Source: Gracilimonas sp965227785
GTDB taxonomy: Bacteria > Bacteroidota > Rhodothermia > Balneolales > Balneolaceae
Direction: 5' to 3'
NCBI RefSeq assembly: GCF_965227785.1
Contig: NZ_OZ245785.1
Coordinates: forward strand, 2,418,001-2,482,000
DNA: 64,000 bases
The notes beneath the pieces were generated by a model that saw nothing but the letters and a program-made list of their open reading frames with translations, did no database searches and was not told the DNA's origin. The translations under genes and the position numbers were made by a program. Below are positions 43,598 through 51,088 of the stretch, one piece after another (position 1 is the first letter of the stretch; every line of letters starts with the position of its first letter).

Positions 43598-43607
43598 GAA
43601 ATTTAAG

Positions 43608-43682
43608 TACGCACGAGAGGATTCGAACCCCTGACCTTCTGGTCCGTAGCCAGACGCTCTATCCAGCTGAGCTACGTGCGCA
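43608..43682 (-). tRNA. tRNA-Arg (anticodon ACG)
   Basis: A complete cloverleaf on the minus strand, 75 nt: acceptor GCGCACG with CGTGCGT (first pair G-U), D arm GCTC...GAGC, anticodon stem TCTGG/CCAGA with loop CTACGGA (anticodon ACG), variable AGGTC, T arm AGGGG-TTCGAAC-CCTCT and discriminator A. CCA is not encoded. ACG is read after A34-to-inosine editing, decoding CGU/CGC/CGA. The antisense of this gene gives the well-known artefactual peptide AQLDRASGYGPEGQGFESS, which should not be annotated. Confidence 0.95.
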
Positions 43683-43874
43683 AAAAATTCGAGAGCATCA
43701 AAGATAAGAAGATCATAACTGCAGGGCAATTAATTTATACCTCAGAAGGAATAATAAATTTTCTGGGGTTCTAATAGTATGGCGGTCAGTTTAAGAAGTA
43801 TGCATTTGGTACGATTATTGATTTATTAACAGCAGAGAAGGTTTGATGCTAACCCTTAACACGGAGAGGATAAT

Positions 43875-44030
43875 ATGAATAATGCATCCCGACATATTTT
43901 AATGCAGCTTGAAATGATACTCAAAGAGTATCCGGAGGCCGAATTTTATATTCAGGAGCGTATGCGCTCTTTGATATCAGATCTGCTTAATTCCGAGATC
44001 TGTTTCGAGGAATTACAGCCACAGAAATAA
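43875..44030 (+). CDS. Small protein of unknown function (51 residues)
   Basis: ATG at 43875 follows GGAGAGGA (43863-43870) with ideal spacing of four to five bases, one of the best ribosome binding sites in the window. The product begins MNNASRHILMQLEMILKEYP, is predicted almost wholly helical (LEMILKEYPEAEFYIQERM, then RSLISDLLNSEI) and acidic, with a single Cys. No signal peptide or membrane segment. I do not recognise the family. It stands alone between tRNA-Arg and a convergent transglycosylase gene. Confidence 0.65.
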   Translation: MNNASRHILMQLEMILKEYPEAEFYIQERMRSLISDLLNSEICFEELQPQK

Positions 44031-44083
44031 TAATCAGAGAAAAAAAGACTCAGATACAGAAATAAATTCCTTTATCTAAGGCT

Positions 44084-45265
44084 TTAATCATTGCCGGTAG
44101 ATATCCATTCCCGGTATTGGGTACGACGATCGGTCACTTTTTTCAGGTAATCCTTTGTCTCGTCCCAGGGCAGGTTTGCCAGCAGATAATCGTAATTTTC
44201 CTGTGCACTCATCCCATTGATGGTATCCCGGGCATTATTGAAGTTGGTGGAGTTTATATATGCTCTTGCCACATTTCCGGCGCCGGTGTTATAGGCGCAA
44301 ATCACCAGGTACTCGTGTACCACACGGTCTTCAATTCCCCGCATATATCGGTTCATCAAAATGTCGATATATGTAGAACCAAAATGTAAGTTTTGATCAG
44401 GGTTGAATAAGTATTCAGCTGAAGGAATGGCGTCTTTCCCATTCAATACCCGGTAAACATCACGACCGGCAGTACGGGGAACAATTTGCATCAATCCAAG
44501 GGCATTTGCGTGCGATTTGGCCATTGGGTTGAAGAATGATTCGGTATGAATGATGGCCAGCACCAGGGTAGGGTCGATTTCATATTTATCAGAGTAGGTT
44601 TCCACTTCCTTTCTGAATTTTTCAGCCCGGGTGCGCAGGTGATCAGGCACAAGCTGAAGATTTAATACGGCAATTTTTCGGATGGTTCCATCTTCGGCCT
44701 CCACTTCTTTTATCACCGTTTGTTCAGTTACCTCTTTGGCATATTGCAGGGAGTCCATGTCTTCCGGGATATCAACCTGACCGGCTAAAACAGGTTCTTG
44801 CTGTATTTCTTTTTTGGTTTCATCGGGTAATTCTGACTCGGTGCCCTTACTGCTTATCAAATCGAGAACCGTATTTTCAATGGTAATAAGTAAGCTGTCT
44901 TCAGTGTCGTTTTCATCAGCCAGCACTTCGATGGTACCTTCTCCGTCTTCGAAATCAACATCCCATCGTACTTTACCACCGTTTTGGTATTCTATCCAGT
45001 TGGTCTTGGTTCGCTCTTTAAAATCTCCCCATTCCCTGATCATTTCATCCCGGAAACGGTTGAATTCCATTTCATGCTGAAATACATAGGCTTCGTAATC
45101 GGCAATGCTTTGGTGGAGGGCTGAGTCTTGAGCAGCCTGAATTTGATCAAGCTGCTGCTGCCGTTGCTGTCGGTATTCTTCCCAGGTGAGTGATGCGTCC
45201 TGTGCAGCAAGATGTGTGGAAGAAAAGAAAAGTATGACCAGTCCAAATATTAGTGATGTCTTCAT
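44084..45265 (-). CDS. Lytic transglycosylase (MltC-like, SLT domain)
   Basis: A 393-residue periplasmic murein hydrolase. ATG at 45265 is chosen because it begins a signal peptide (MKTSLIFGLVILFFSSTHLAAQ) and has GGGGTAA just upstream; a longer frame to 45382 adds an unlikely leader. Residues ~25-110 are a Gln/Glu-rich coiled coil (YRQQRQQQLDQIQAAQ), followed by a domain resembling MltC's N-terminal region. The SLT domain spans ~245-375 with the catalytic Glu in AIIHTESFFNP, then GLMQIVPRTAG and FNPDQNLHFGSTYI. It cleaves the MurNAc-GlcNAc bond to anhydro-muropeptides. Confidence 0.88.
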   Translation of the reverse strand: MKTSLIFGLVILFFSSTHLAAQDASLTWEEYRQQRQQQLDQIQAAQDSALHQSIADYEAYVFQHEMEFNRFRDEMIREWGDFKERTKTNWIEYQNGGKVRWDVDFEDGEGTIEVLADENDTEDSLLITIENTVLDLISSKGTESELPDETKKEIQQEPVLAGQVDIPEDMDSLQYAKEVTEQTVIKEVEAEDGTIRKIAVLNLQLVPDHLRTRAEKFRKEVETYSDKYEIDPTLVLAIIHTESFFNPMAKSHANALGLMQIVPRTAGRDVYRVLNGKDAIPSAEYLFNPDQNLHFGSTYIDILMNRYMRGIEDRVVHEYLVICAYNTGAGNVARAYINSTNFNNARDTINGMSAQENYDYLLANLPWDETKDYLKKVTDRRTQYREWISTGND

Positions 45266-45669
45266 GGTTACCCCAAATGCTTTAGCCTGATTAATAAAAT
45301 TGTCCCCGTTTGCTATATCTAAAAGTACAACCTGCAGAGCAAAACCCAAATACCGTTTTTTTGATGAATAATTCTTGTACAATGGGTTTATGGTTTGGGA
45401 AATAAAAGGCTGAACCCCTTTGGTTGTTTACAGGAATAGATGGTTGCTGTCGTAAAGGCTGGTTGTCAGGGGAGAAATGTTTTCGGGTATGTAATCGAGT
45501 CGTTCACGGCATCGCGTTTAGTTAAAAATACCAGCCAAGTATTCTGTAATCGGTAAAACAATTTAGATTAACTCTTCGTCTTTTTTATGAAACTTTGTTA
45601 GAGGGGTTGCTTAAAGGTAAAGGATTGTCTAACTCTAACTACTATTATTAACCAACAGGAAGCTACACT
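45266..45669. other. Divergent promoter region between transglycosylase and metalloprotease genes
   Basis: 404 bases without a convincing gene. A 38-codon frame at 45440-45556 with AGGA four bases upstream is present but has no other support. Just upstream of the metalloprotease start, GTTAGAG (45597-45603) and CTCTAAC (45633-45639) form an inverted repeat with a 29-base loop, and AGGAAG at 45657-45662 is the ribosome binding site for the ATG at 45670. No clear sigma consensus was found. Confidence 0.5.
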
Positions 45670-48270
45670 ATGAAGAAAATACTACTGTTCTTAAGCTTGA
45701 TTATGCTGGTTCCGGCTTGGGCAAATGCTCAAAAAGGAGACAAGGATAAAAAAGAAGAGGACAAATTCACCGAATTAACCAAAGATGCTGAACATATTGA
45801 AGGTTTCTTTGATCTGTATAAAACAGATGATGCATTGTACCTGGCTGTTACTGAAGAGCAGCTGAATAATGACTTTCTTATGAACTTTGAAATAGAGCAG
45901 GGTATCGGGTCTTCCGGACTGTATGGCGGAACCATGCTCAGCGTTTTTGAAGGACTACTGGTACGGCTCGAAAAGCAGGAAGGGAAACTGATGCTTGTTC
46001 AAAAACCGCACCGATACGTAGCTGAAGAAGGCACACCGGAAGCGGTATCCGTTGAATTGGGCTATGGAGACTCCATTCTGGAAACTGCAAAAGTTGAAAC
46101 CACCAACGACGATGGCGTGATGCTTATAAATGTGTATGACTGGTTTGTTGGAGACCTTTCAAATATCGGTCAGCGTGTTAGCTTTGTTGTTTCTTCGCGA
46201 CCGGGACAGCCGGGAAGGGCTTCTTTCGATAAGTCGAGAAGTTACCTGAAAGCGGTTAAGTCCTACCCAATGAATACGAATGTAACAGCTCAGCTTACCT
46301 TCAGAAACAGTGAACTGGGCGGACCAAGAACCGTTGCCGACAGCCGTTATATTCCGGTTTCCATCCATTATACGATGGCAGAACTCCCTGAAGAACCCAT
46401 GAGTCCACGTATGGCTGATGATCGTACGGGGTTTTTTATGACGGTTCATAAAGACTTTACCGATGATGACGACGATACATTTTTTAAACGATATGTGAAC
46501 AAATGGAGACTGGAATGTGACGGAGCTCCAGGAGCGGATGGGCTTTGCGACCCGGTTAAACCCATCACCTATTATATCGATCATACCGTTCCTGAAGCCT
46601 ACCGGCCAGCAATGATGGAAGGAGTGGAAGAATGGTCAAAAGCATTTGAAGCAGCCGGTTTCCGAGATGCGGTTCAGGCTGAAATGCTGCCTGAAGGTGT
46701 TGAGCCTGAAGATATCCGGTATGCAACACTGAGATGGAATGTGTCGGATCAGCCCGGATACGGAGCCATCGGCCCTTCTGTAGTTGACCCTAGAACCGGA
46801 GAAATTCTGGATGCTGATATTCTTTTTGAAGCCAATATGATTTTGGGCGACAAAGAAGAATACAGGGAAATGGTAGAGCCAAGAGCAGCTATTGATGAAA
46901 TTTATAATGTGAGTGCCGAAGAAATGGCGATGTCGAGCCGTTCAGAGATGAGGTCGTTTTACACGGAAATGGCTATGCAGCTTGACATGGTAAAAGGACT
47001 GCTGGTAGCCAGGGGACAAATTGCTTCCAACGATCCGGTTCCAAAGGAATTTACAGATCAAGCGTTGCGATGGGTAACTATGCACGAAGTAGGTCATACG
47101 CTGGGCCTTCGCCACAATTTCCGTTCTTCTGTAGATACTCCGCTTGATAAACTTTATGACACCAACTGGACGGCTGATAATGGAGTTTTCAGCTCAACGA
47201 TGGATTATCCGACCGTAAACTTGTCACCTCAGGGAGAAGACAATGACGGCCACTACTATAATACCAGTGTAGGTTCTTATGACAAGTGGGTTATCAGTTA
47301 CGGATATACTCCCGATGACGAAAAAGCAGCGGAGATTGCCCGTATGGCAGCTCAGCCAGGCCATGCCTACGGTACCGATGAAGATGCAAGAGGATCAGGA
47401 GCCATCGATCCGCTCGTAAATGTTTATGATCTTGGCGCCGATCCATTGGCATGGGGTAAAGGACGTGCCGACCTTTTGAAAGATCTTATCCCGGAAGTTC
47501 CTGAAATTGCCTTGGCTGATAACATGCCTTACTACGAGGCAACGGATTTGTTTAACACGTACTTTTTCCAGTATGTGAGGGCTCTGGGGCCAACCGTGAA
47601 ATATATTGGTGGTCAATACCAGTACAGAGACCATGTTGGAGATCCTGATGCCCGGATGCCATTTGTGCAAATTCCAAGGGAAAAACAGCAGGAAGCACTT
47701 GATATGATTATCGAGTATGCTTTGGCGGAAGATGCTTTCGAACTTCCTCAGGAAGTATATCAGCAGTTTGGTGCCGACCGATGGAGTCATTGGGGTAACT
47801 CAAATACTTATGGTGGTCGCATCGATTATCCTTTGCATCAGTACCTTTTAGGGGTGCAATCAAGCCTGCTGGGAGCATTGCTTGATGGAACCCGCCTTGC
47901 CCGAATTCGGGATACCGAAGTGAAGTTTGGGGAAGAAAACACCATCACTATTCCTGAACTGATGGGAACCATCACCAATGCCGTTTGGAGTGAAGTGTGG
48001 TCAGCCCCGGGGTCAAACATCAGCAGTAACCGCCGTGATGTACAGCGTGCCTACCTTGACCTGATGGTTGAGATTGTTACAGATGCTCCATCCGATATGC
48101 CGGCTGATGCGCGTTCGGTAGCCCGGTCACAACTGTCGGATCTTAACAACCGAATTACCCGTCGCCTTACTCCACCATACAACTTTGATGCATACACCGA
48201 AGCACATTTGCGTGAAGTGAAAGCAAGGGTTGAAAAAGCACTGGATGCAGGACTGAGTTTGGAGAACTAA
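45670..48270 (+). CDS. Large secreted zinc metalloprotease (DUF5117/DUF4953 family)
   Basis: An 866-residue exported protein: signal peptide to ~20 (AWANAQ). The N-terminal part matches the DUF5117-type region (IEGFFDLYKTDDALYLAV), followed by the zinc-protease core with the metzincin signature HEVGHTLGLRH (HExxHxxGxxH, residues ~472-482) and a Met-turn-like STMDYPTV (~512). The C-terminal region is long and helical. Such proteins are widespread in Bacteroidota and related phyla, with a suggested role in outer-surface protein turnover; substrates are unknown. It has its own terminator at 48297-48329 and appears monocistronic. Confidence 0.88.
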   Translation: MKKILLFLSLIMLVPAWANAQKGDKDKKEEDKFTELTKDAEHIEGFFDLYKTDDALYLAVTEEQLNNDFLMNFEIEQGIGSSGLYGGTMLSVFEGLLVRLEKQEGKLMLVQKPHRYVAEEGTPEAVSVELGYGDSILETAKVETTNDDGVMLINVYDWFVGDLSNIGQRVSFVVSSRPGQPGRASFDKSRSYLKAVKSYPMNTNVTAQLTFRNSELGGPRTVADSRYIPVSIHYTMAELPEEPMSPRMADDRTGFFMTVHKDFTDDDDDTFFKRYVNKWRLECDGAPGADGLCDPVKPITYYIDHTVPEAYRPAMMEGVEEWSKAFEAAGFRDAVQAEMLPEGVEPEDIRYATLRWNVSDQPGYGAIGPSVVDPRTGEILDADILFEANMILGDKEEYREMVEPRAAIDEIYNVSAEEMAMSSRSEMRSFYTEMAMQLDMVKGLLVARGQIASNDPVPKEFTDQALRWVTMHEVGHTLGLRHNFRSSVDTPLDKLYDTNWTADNGVFSSTMDYPTVNLSPQGEDNDGHYYNTSVGSYDKWVISYGYTPDDEKAAEIARMAAQPGHAYGTDEDARGSGAIDPLVNVYDLGADPLAWGKGRADLLKDLIPEVPEIALADNMPYYEATDLFNTYFFQYVRALGPTVKYIGGQYQYRDHVGDPDARMPFVQIPREKQQEALDMIIEYALAEDAFELPQEVYQQFGADRWSHWGNSNTYGGRIDYPLHQYLLGVQSSLLGALLDGTRLARIRDTEVKFGEENTITIPELMGTITNAVWSEVWSAPGSNISSNRRDVQRAYLDLMVEIVTDAPSDMPADARSVARSQLSDLNNRITRRLTPPYNFDAYTEAHLREVKARVEKALDAGLSLEN

Positions 48271-48296
48271 TTCAGAAGATCTTTCTGAAATTAAAA

Positions 48297-48329
48297 AGCC
48301 CTTTCTGTGTTAGCAGAAAGGGCTTTTTT
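48297..48329 (+). terminator. Intrinsic terminator
   Basis: AGCCCTTTCTG (48297-48307) pairs with CAGAAAGGGCT (48314-48324), preceded by an A-run and followed by six T; closes the metalloprotease gene. Confidence 0.93.
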
Positions 48330-48424
48330 GATTTAGTTCATTTTTCCGGCAATTACATTGAATAGTGGATTTTTATGCCACTTTTTGCTTTGTTTAGTTT
48401 CATTTCAAAAAAAGCATCAAGACT

Positions 48425-48781
48425 ATGAAATACGATATTTCGGAACGGTACAATTGTGTGGTAATTACTTTTAAGGGGAATTTGATGGGCGGACCCGATG
48501 CCGAAGAATTTCGGGAAGAGCTTCATAAACTGATTGAGAAGGATAAGAAAGAAATTATAGTGGATTTAGGGAAAGTGAAGTTTATTAACTCATCCGGGTT
48601 GGGGATTTTGATTGGCGGACTTACAACCATGAAAAATGCAGGCGGTGAATTGGTAATCTGCCAGGCCGATAAGAAGATTGAAAGCCTTTTGATGGTAACC
48701 CAGCTGGTTAAAGTGTTTAACCACTTCCGCACACTTGATGAAGCCGCTGATTACTTCCACGAAAAGGGAAAAGAAGAATAA
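48425..48781 (+). CDS. STAS-domain anti-sigma factor antagonist
   Basis: A 118-residue SpoIIAA/RsbV-like STAS protein: IIVDLGKVKFINSSGLGILIGG carries the phosphorylatable Ser in the conserved NSSGLG, followed by GGELVICQADKKI and a C-terminal helix (LDEAADYFHEKGKEE). Such proteins bind an anti-sigma/serine kinase in partner-switching modules. No RsbW-like kinase or PP2C phosphatase lies next to it, so its partner is elsewhere. It has terminators on both sides, so it is a single-gene transcript. Confidence 0.9.
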   Translation: MKYDISERYNCVVITFKGNLMGGPDAEEFREELHKLIEKDKKEIIVDLGKVKFINSSGLGILIGGLTTMKNAGGELVICQADKKIESLLMVTQLVKVFNHFRTLDEAADYFHEKGKEE

Positions 48782-48790
48782 ATAAAATAA

Positions 48791-48825
48791 AAAAGCCTGC
48801 ATTAACTGAATAATGCAGGCTTTTT
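48791..48825. terminator. Bidirectional intrinsic terminator
   Basis: AAAAGCCTGCATTA (48791-48804) and TAATGCAGGCTTTT (48811-48824) form a perfect stem with a six-base loop between the convergent STAS and ahcY genes; T-rich tails exist on both strands. Confidence 0.92.
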
Positions 48826-48849
48826 ACTTTCTGTCAATTAAGATCGTTT

Positions 48850-50166
48850 TTAATAACGATATTGATCTGACTTGTATGGGCCTTTAATCGGTACACCGAT
48901 ATACTCAGCTTGCTCTTCGGTCAGTGTTTCCAGTTCCACACCAATTTTGGACAAGTGCAGGCGAGCTACTTTCTCATCCAGTGATTTCGGCAGTACGTGT
49001 ACGCCTATCTCAAATTCTTCCGGACGATTCCATAGGGCGATTTGCGCCAGCGTTTGGTTGGTGAAGCTGTTACTCATCACAAAGGATGGATGACCGGTTG
49101 CATTCCCGAGGTTCATCAGACGTCCCTGAGAAAGCAGAATAACCTGACGGCCGGTTTCATTTACCGTAAACACATCTACCTGAGGTTTGATGTTTTCTTC
49201 CTCGGCATTTTTCTTCAGCCAGGCTACATCAATCTCATTATCAAAGTGACCGATATTTCCTACAATAGCTTTGTCTTTCATGTTCAGGAAGTGGCGGTCT
49301 TTGATGATGTCTTTGTTACCGGTAGCGGTTACAAAAATGTCGCCTTCTTCTACGGCATCATCCATTTTCTTTACTTCAAAACCATCCATGGCAGCTTGCA
49401 GTGCACAGATGGGATCAATCTCTGTTACGATAACGCGGGCTCCGGCGCCTTGAAGAGAAGCAGCGGTTCCTTTACCCACGTCGCCATATCCGGCAACAAC
49501 AGCTACTTTGCCAGCCATCATTACATCAGTGGCACGACGAATGGCATCGGCAGCAGATTCGCGGCAGCCGTATTTGTTGTCAAACTTACTCTTGGTTACA
49601 GAGTCGTTTACGTTAATAGCAGGGATAGGAAGTGTTCCATTGCGTTCGCGCTCAATCAGGCGAAGTACACCGGTAGTTGTTTCTTCTGAAATTCCGTTGA
49701 TCCCATCCACCAGTTCCGGGTATTTATCCAGTACCATATTAGTAAGGTCGCCCCCATCATCTAATATCATATTCAATGGCTGGCCGTCCGGGAAAAAGAT
49801 GGTTTGCTCAATACACCAGTCAAATTCTTCCTCGGTCATTCCTTTCCAGGCGTAAACCGGGATTCCGGCATCGGCAATAGCAGCGGCTGCGTGGTCTTGA
49901 GTCGAATAGATGTTACAAGACGACCAGGTGACTTCAGCACCAAGCTCAATCAGTGTTTCAATCAGCACGGCAGTTTGAATAGTCATGTGAAGGCAACCTG
50001 CAATGCGAGCTCCTTTTAGAGGCTGTTCATCTTTATATTCCTCGCGGATAGCCATGAGTCCGGGCATCTCTGCTTCGGCCAGATCAATTTCCTGACGGCC
50101 GTAACGAGCCTGCGAAATATCTTTTACTTTATAGGCTAACTTTTCTTCTTCTTTAACTTGTGGCAT
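48850..50166 (-). CDS. ahcY: Adenosylhomocysteinase (SAH hydrolase)
   Basis: A 438-residue NAD-dependent enzyme splitting S-adenosylhomocysteine to adenosine and homocysteine, thereby relieving inhibition of SAM methyltransferases. Motifs: GARIAGCLHMTIQTAVLIE, CNIYSTQDHAAAAI, GYGDVGKGTAASLQGAGARV (NAD Rossmann), VTEIDPICALQA, GHFDNEID, and a C-terminal GPYKSDQYRY that closes the neighbouring active site. Full length and intact. It starts 5 bases after the stop of a TlpA-like lipoprotein gene, which suggests co-transcription. Confidence 0.96.
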   Translation of the reverse strand: MPQVKEEEKLAYKVKDISQARYGRQEIDLAEAEMPGLMAIREEYKDEQPLKGARIAGCLHMTIQTAVLIETLIELGAEVTWSSCNIYSTQDHAAAAIADAGIPVYAWKGMTEEEFDWCIEQTIFFPDGQPLNMILDDGGDLTNMVLDKYPELVDGINGISEETTTGVLRLIERERNGTLPIPAINVNDSVTKSKFDNKYGCRESAADAIRRATDVMMAGKVAVVAGYGDVGKGTAASLQGAGARVIVTEIDPICALQAAMDGFEVKKMDDAVEEGDIFVTATGNKDIIKDRHFLNMKDKAIVGNIGHFDNEIDVAWLKKNAEEENIKPQVDVFTVNETGRQVILLSQGRLMNLGNATGHPSFVMSNSFTNQTLAQIALWNRPEEFEIGVHVLPKSLDEKVARLHLSKIGVELETLTEEQAEYIGVPIKGPYKSDQYRY

Positions 50167-50171
50167 GTTAT

Positions 50172-50702
50172 TTATGATGTTTTGTTCTGTTCTATAATTT
50201 CTTTTGTATCCTGATAGTCGTTGCCGCTTAATCCAAGCTCAGCTTTTATCAAATACCCCTGTGGGTCTACAAATACTTTAAAAGGAATACCTAAAGTTAT
50301 AACCTCATCTCCAACATTGTTAATGTCCAGCACATATTCAAAATTATAATCATTGTTCTCTTTGAAATTCTGGACGTCTTCAAGAGTATCTGAGTCGTTC
50401 AGGTTTACGGCAACTACAACAAAGTCGTCAGGGTATTCATTCTGAAGGGAATCCATAGCCGGAAAAACCTGCAGGCAGGGACCACACCAGGTCTCCCAAA
50501 AATCAATAAGAACCACTTTCCCTTTAAGGTCTGCTACCGTTACTTCGTTGCCCTCAAGGTCCTGAAAGCTGGCATTCCAGATAGCTTTATCAATTTCCTG
50601 ATTTGCTTCTGACAAGTCACGGGGATTTTGCCGGGTTGAATCGGCGCAGGATAGAATCGTTAAAAGTACAATAAGCAGAGCCGGTATAAAGGTAGATTTC
50701 AT
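50172..50702 (-). CDS. TlpA/thioredoxin-fold lipoprotein
   Basis: A 176-residue lipoprotein; lipobox ILSC at about residue 18. The thioredoxin-like domain contains the redox motif WETWCGPC (CxxC as CGPC, ~74-77 region) after GKVVLIDF, and the cis-Pro region GIPFKVFVDPQGYL. Such TlpA/ResA-type proteins reduce or rearrange periplasmic thiols, for instance in cytochrome c maturation. First gene of a two-gene transcript with ahcY. It could support maturation of the c-type cytochrome in this window, but there is no direct evidence of that link. Confidence 0.88.
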   Translation of the reverse strand: MKSTFIPALLIVLLTILSCADSTRQNPRDLSEANQEIDKAIWNASFQDLEGNEVTVADLKGKVVLIDFWETWCGPCLQVFPAMDSLQNEYPDDFVVVAVNLNDSDTLEDVQNFKENNDYNFEYVLDINNVGDEVITLGIPFKVFVDPQGYLIKAELGLSGNDYQDTKEIIEQNKTS

Positions 50703-51088
50703 AAATGTGTTTTTTGATTTTTGGCATCAACAGTACAAGATACGATTTAGTTCTTTAAATATTGAGCGGAAGCATCATTTTGAAGCATGCACATATTATT
50801 GATGCCGTTTATGAGTTATTATGTGAAGGAAGACCCTTTTCTTCTATAGTAAAGTTGGCAATGTAATTAAAAGTCAGGCGAGTATGCGTAACCGGTATTT
50901 ATGGATTGAACAAAAAGTGGAATGGAGGTGCAATTAATTTTAAATATGTTATTTTAGTTTCTTGGAAATGAGGTCTAACCAGCTTCAATTATTATCAACG
51001 AATAATTAAAAGGATATGACCTGCAGGAAAGGGCTTATCGTTTCCTGAAAGCGGTCATTAAATAAAACATAAATAAAACCAGAACACT
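50703..51088. other. Intergenic region upstream of susC and the TlpA-like gene
   Basis: 386 bases containing the divergent promoters. No reading frame longer than about 20 codons has a suitable ribosome binding site. The main structure is the leader hairpin at 51016-51058. The rest (50703-51000) is AT-rich with no recognisable element. Confidence 0.5.
51016..51058 (+). promoter_or_regulatory. Leader hairpin upstream of susC
   Basis: ATGACC (51016-51021) pairs with GGTCAT (51053-51058), and the inner CAGGAAA (51024-51030) pairs with TTTCCTG (51041-51047) around a 10-base loop. No T-run follows, so it is not a typical terminator. It ends 30 bases before the susC ATG. It could be an operator or an mRNA structure affecting translation. 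Confidence 0.6.

Larger units (their letters stand above)
43199..43607. other. Intergenic region between tRNA-Arg and the five-PAS kinase
   Basis: No open reading frame with a ribosome binding site was found. On the minus strand the tRNA terminator occupies 43557-43597. Further down lie two small hairpins (CCCTTA/TAAGGG at about 43493-43506; CACTTAA/TTAAGTG around 43446-43472). Then comes a non-coding stretch (about 43345-43440) ending in a terminator-like hairpin at 43306-43344, which together could be a small RNA. The promoter of the kinase must lie in 43199-43305. Confidence 0.55.

Noticed and set aside
43496..43729. Open frame overlapping tRNA-Arg with a peptide AQLDRASGYGPEGQGFESS
   Set aside because: This is the well-known translation artefact of a tRNA gene, and the tRNA fold is complete.
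45266..45382. 39-residue N-terminal extension of the lytic transglycosylase
   Set aside because: It would bury the signal peptide; ATG 45265 has a GGGG ribosome binding site and begins the signal sequence.
45440..45556. 38-codon frame upstream of the metalloprotease with AGGA four bases before ATG
   Set aside because: Spacing is short, the product has no recognisable features, and it lies in a divergent promoter region.
49042..49689. 215-residue plus-strand frame inside ahcY
   Set aside because: Shadow of the highly conserved ahcY gene on the minus strand.
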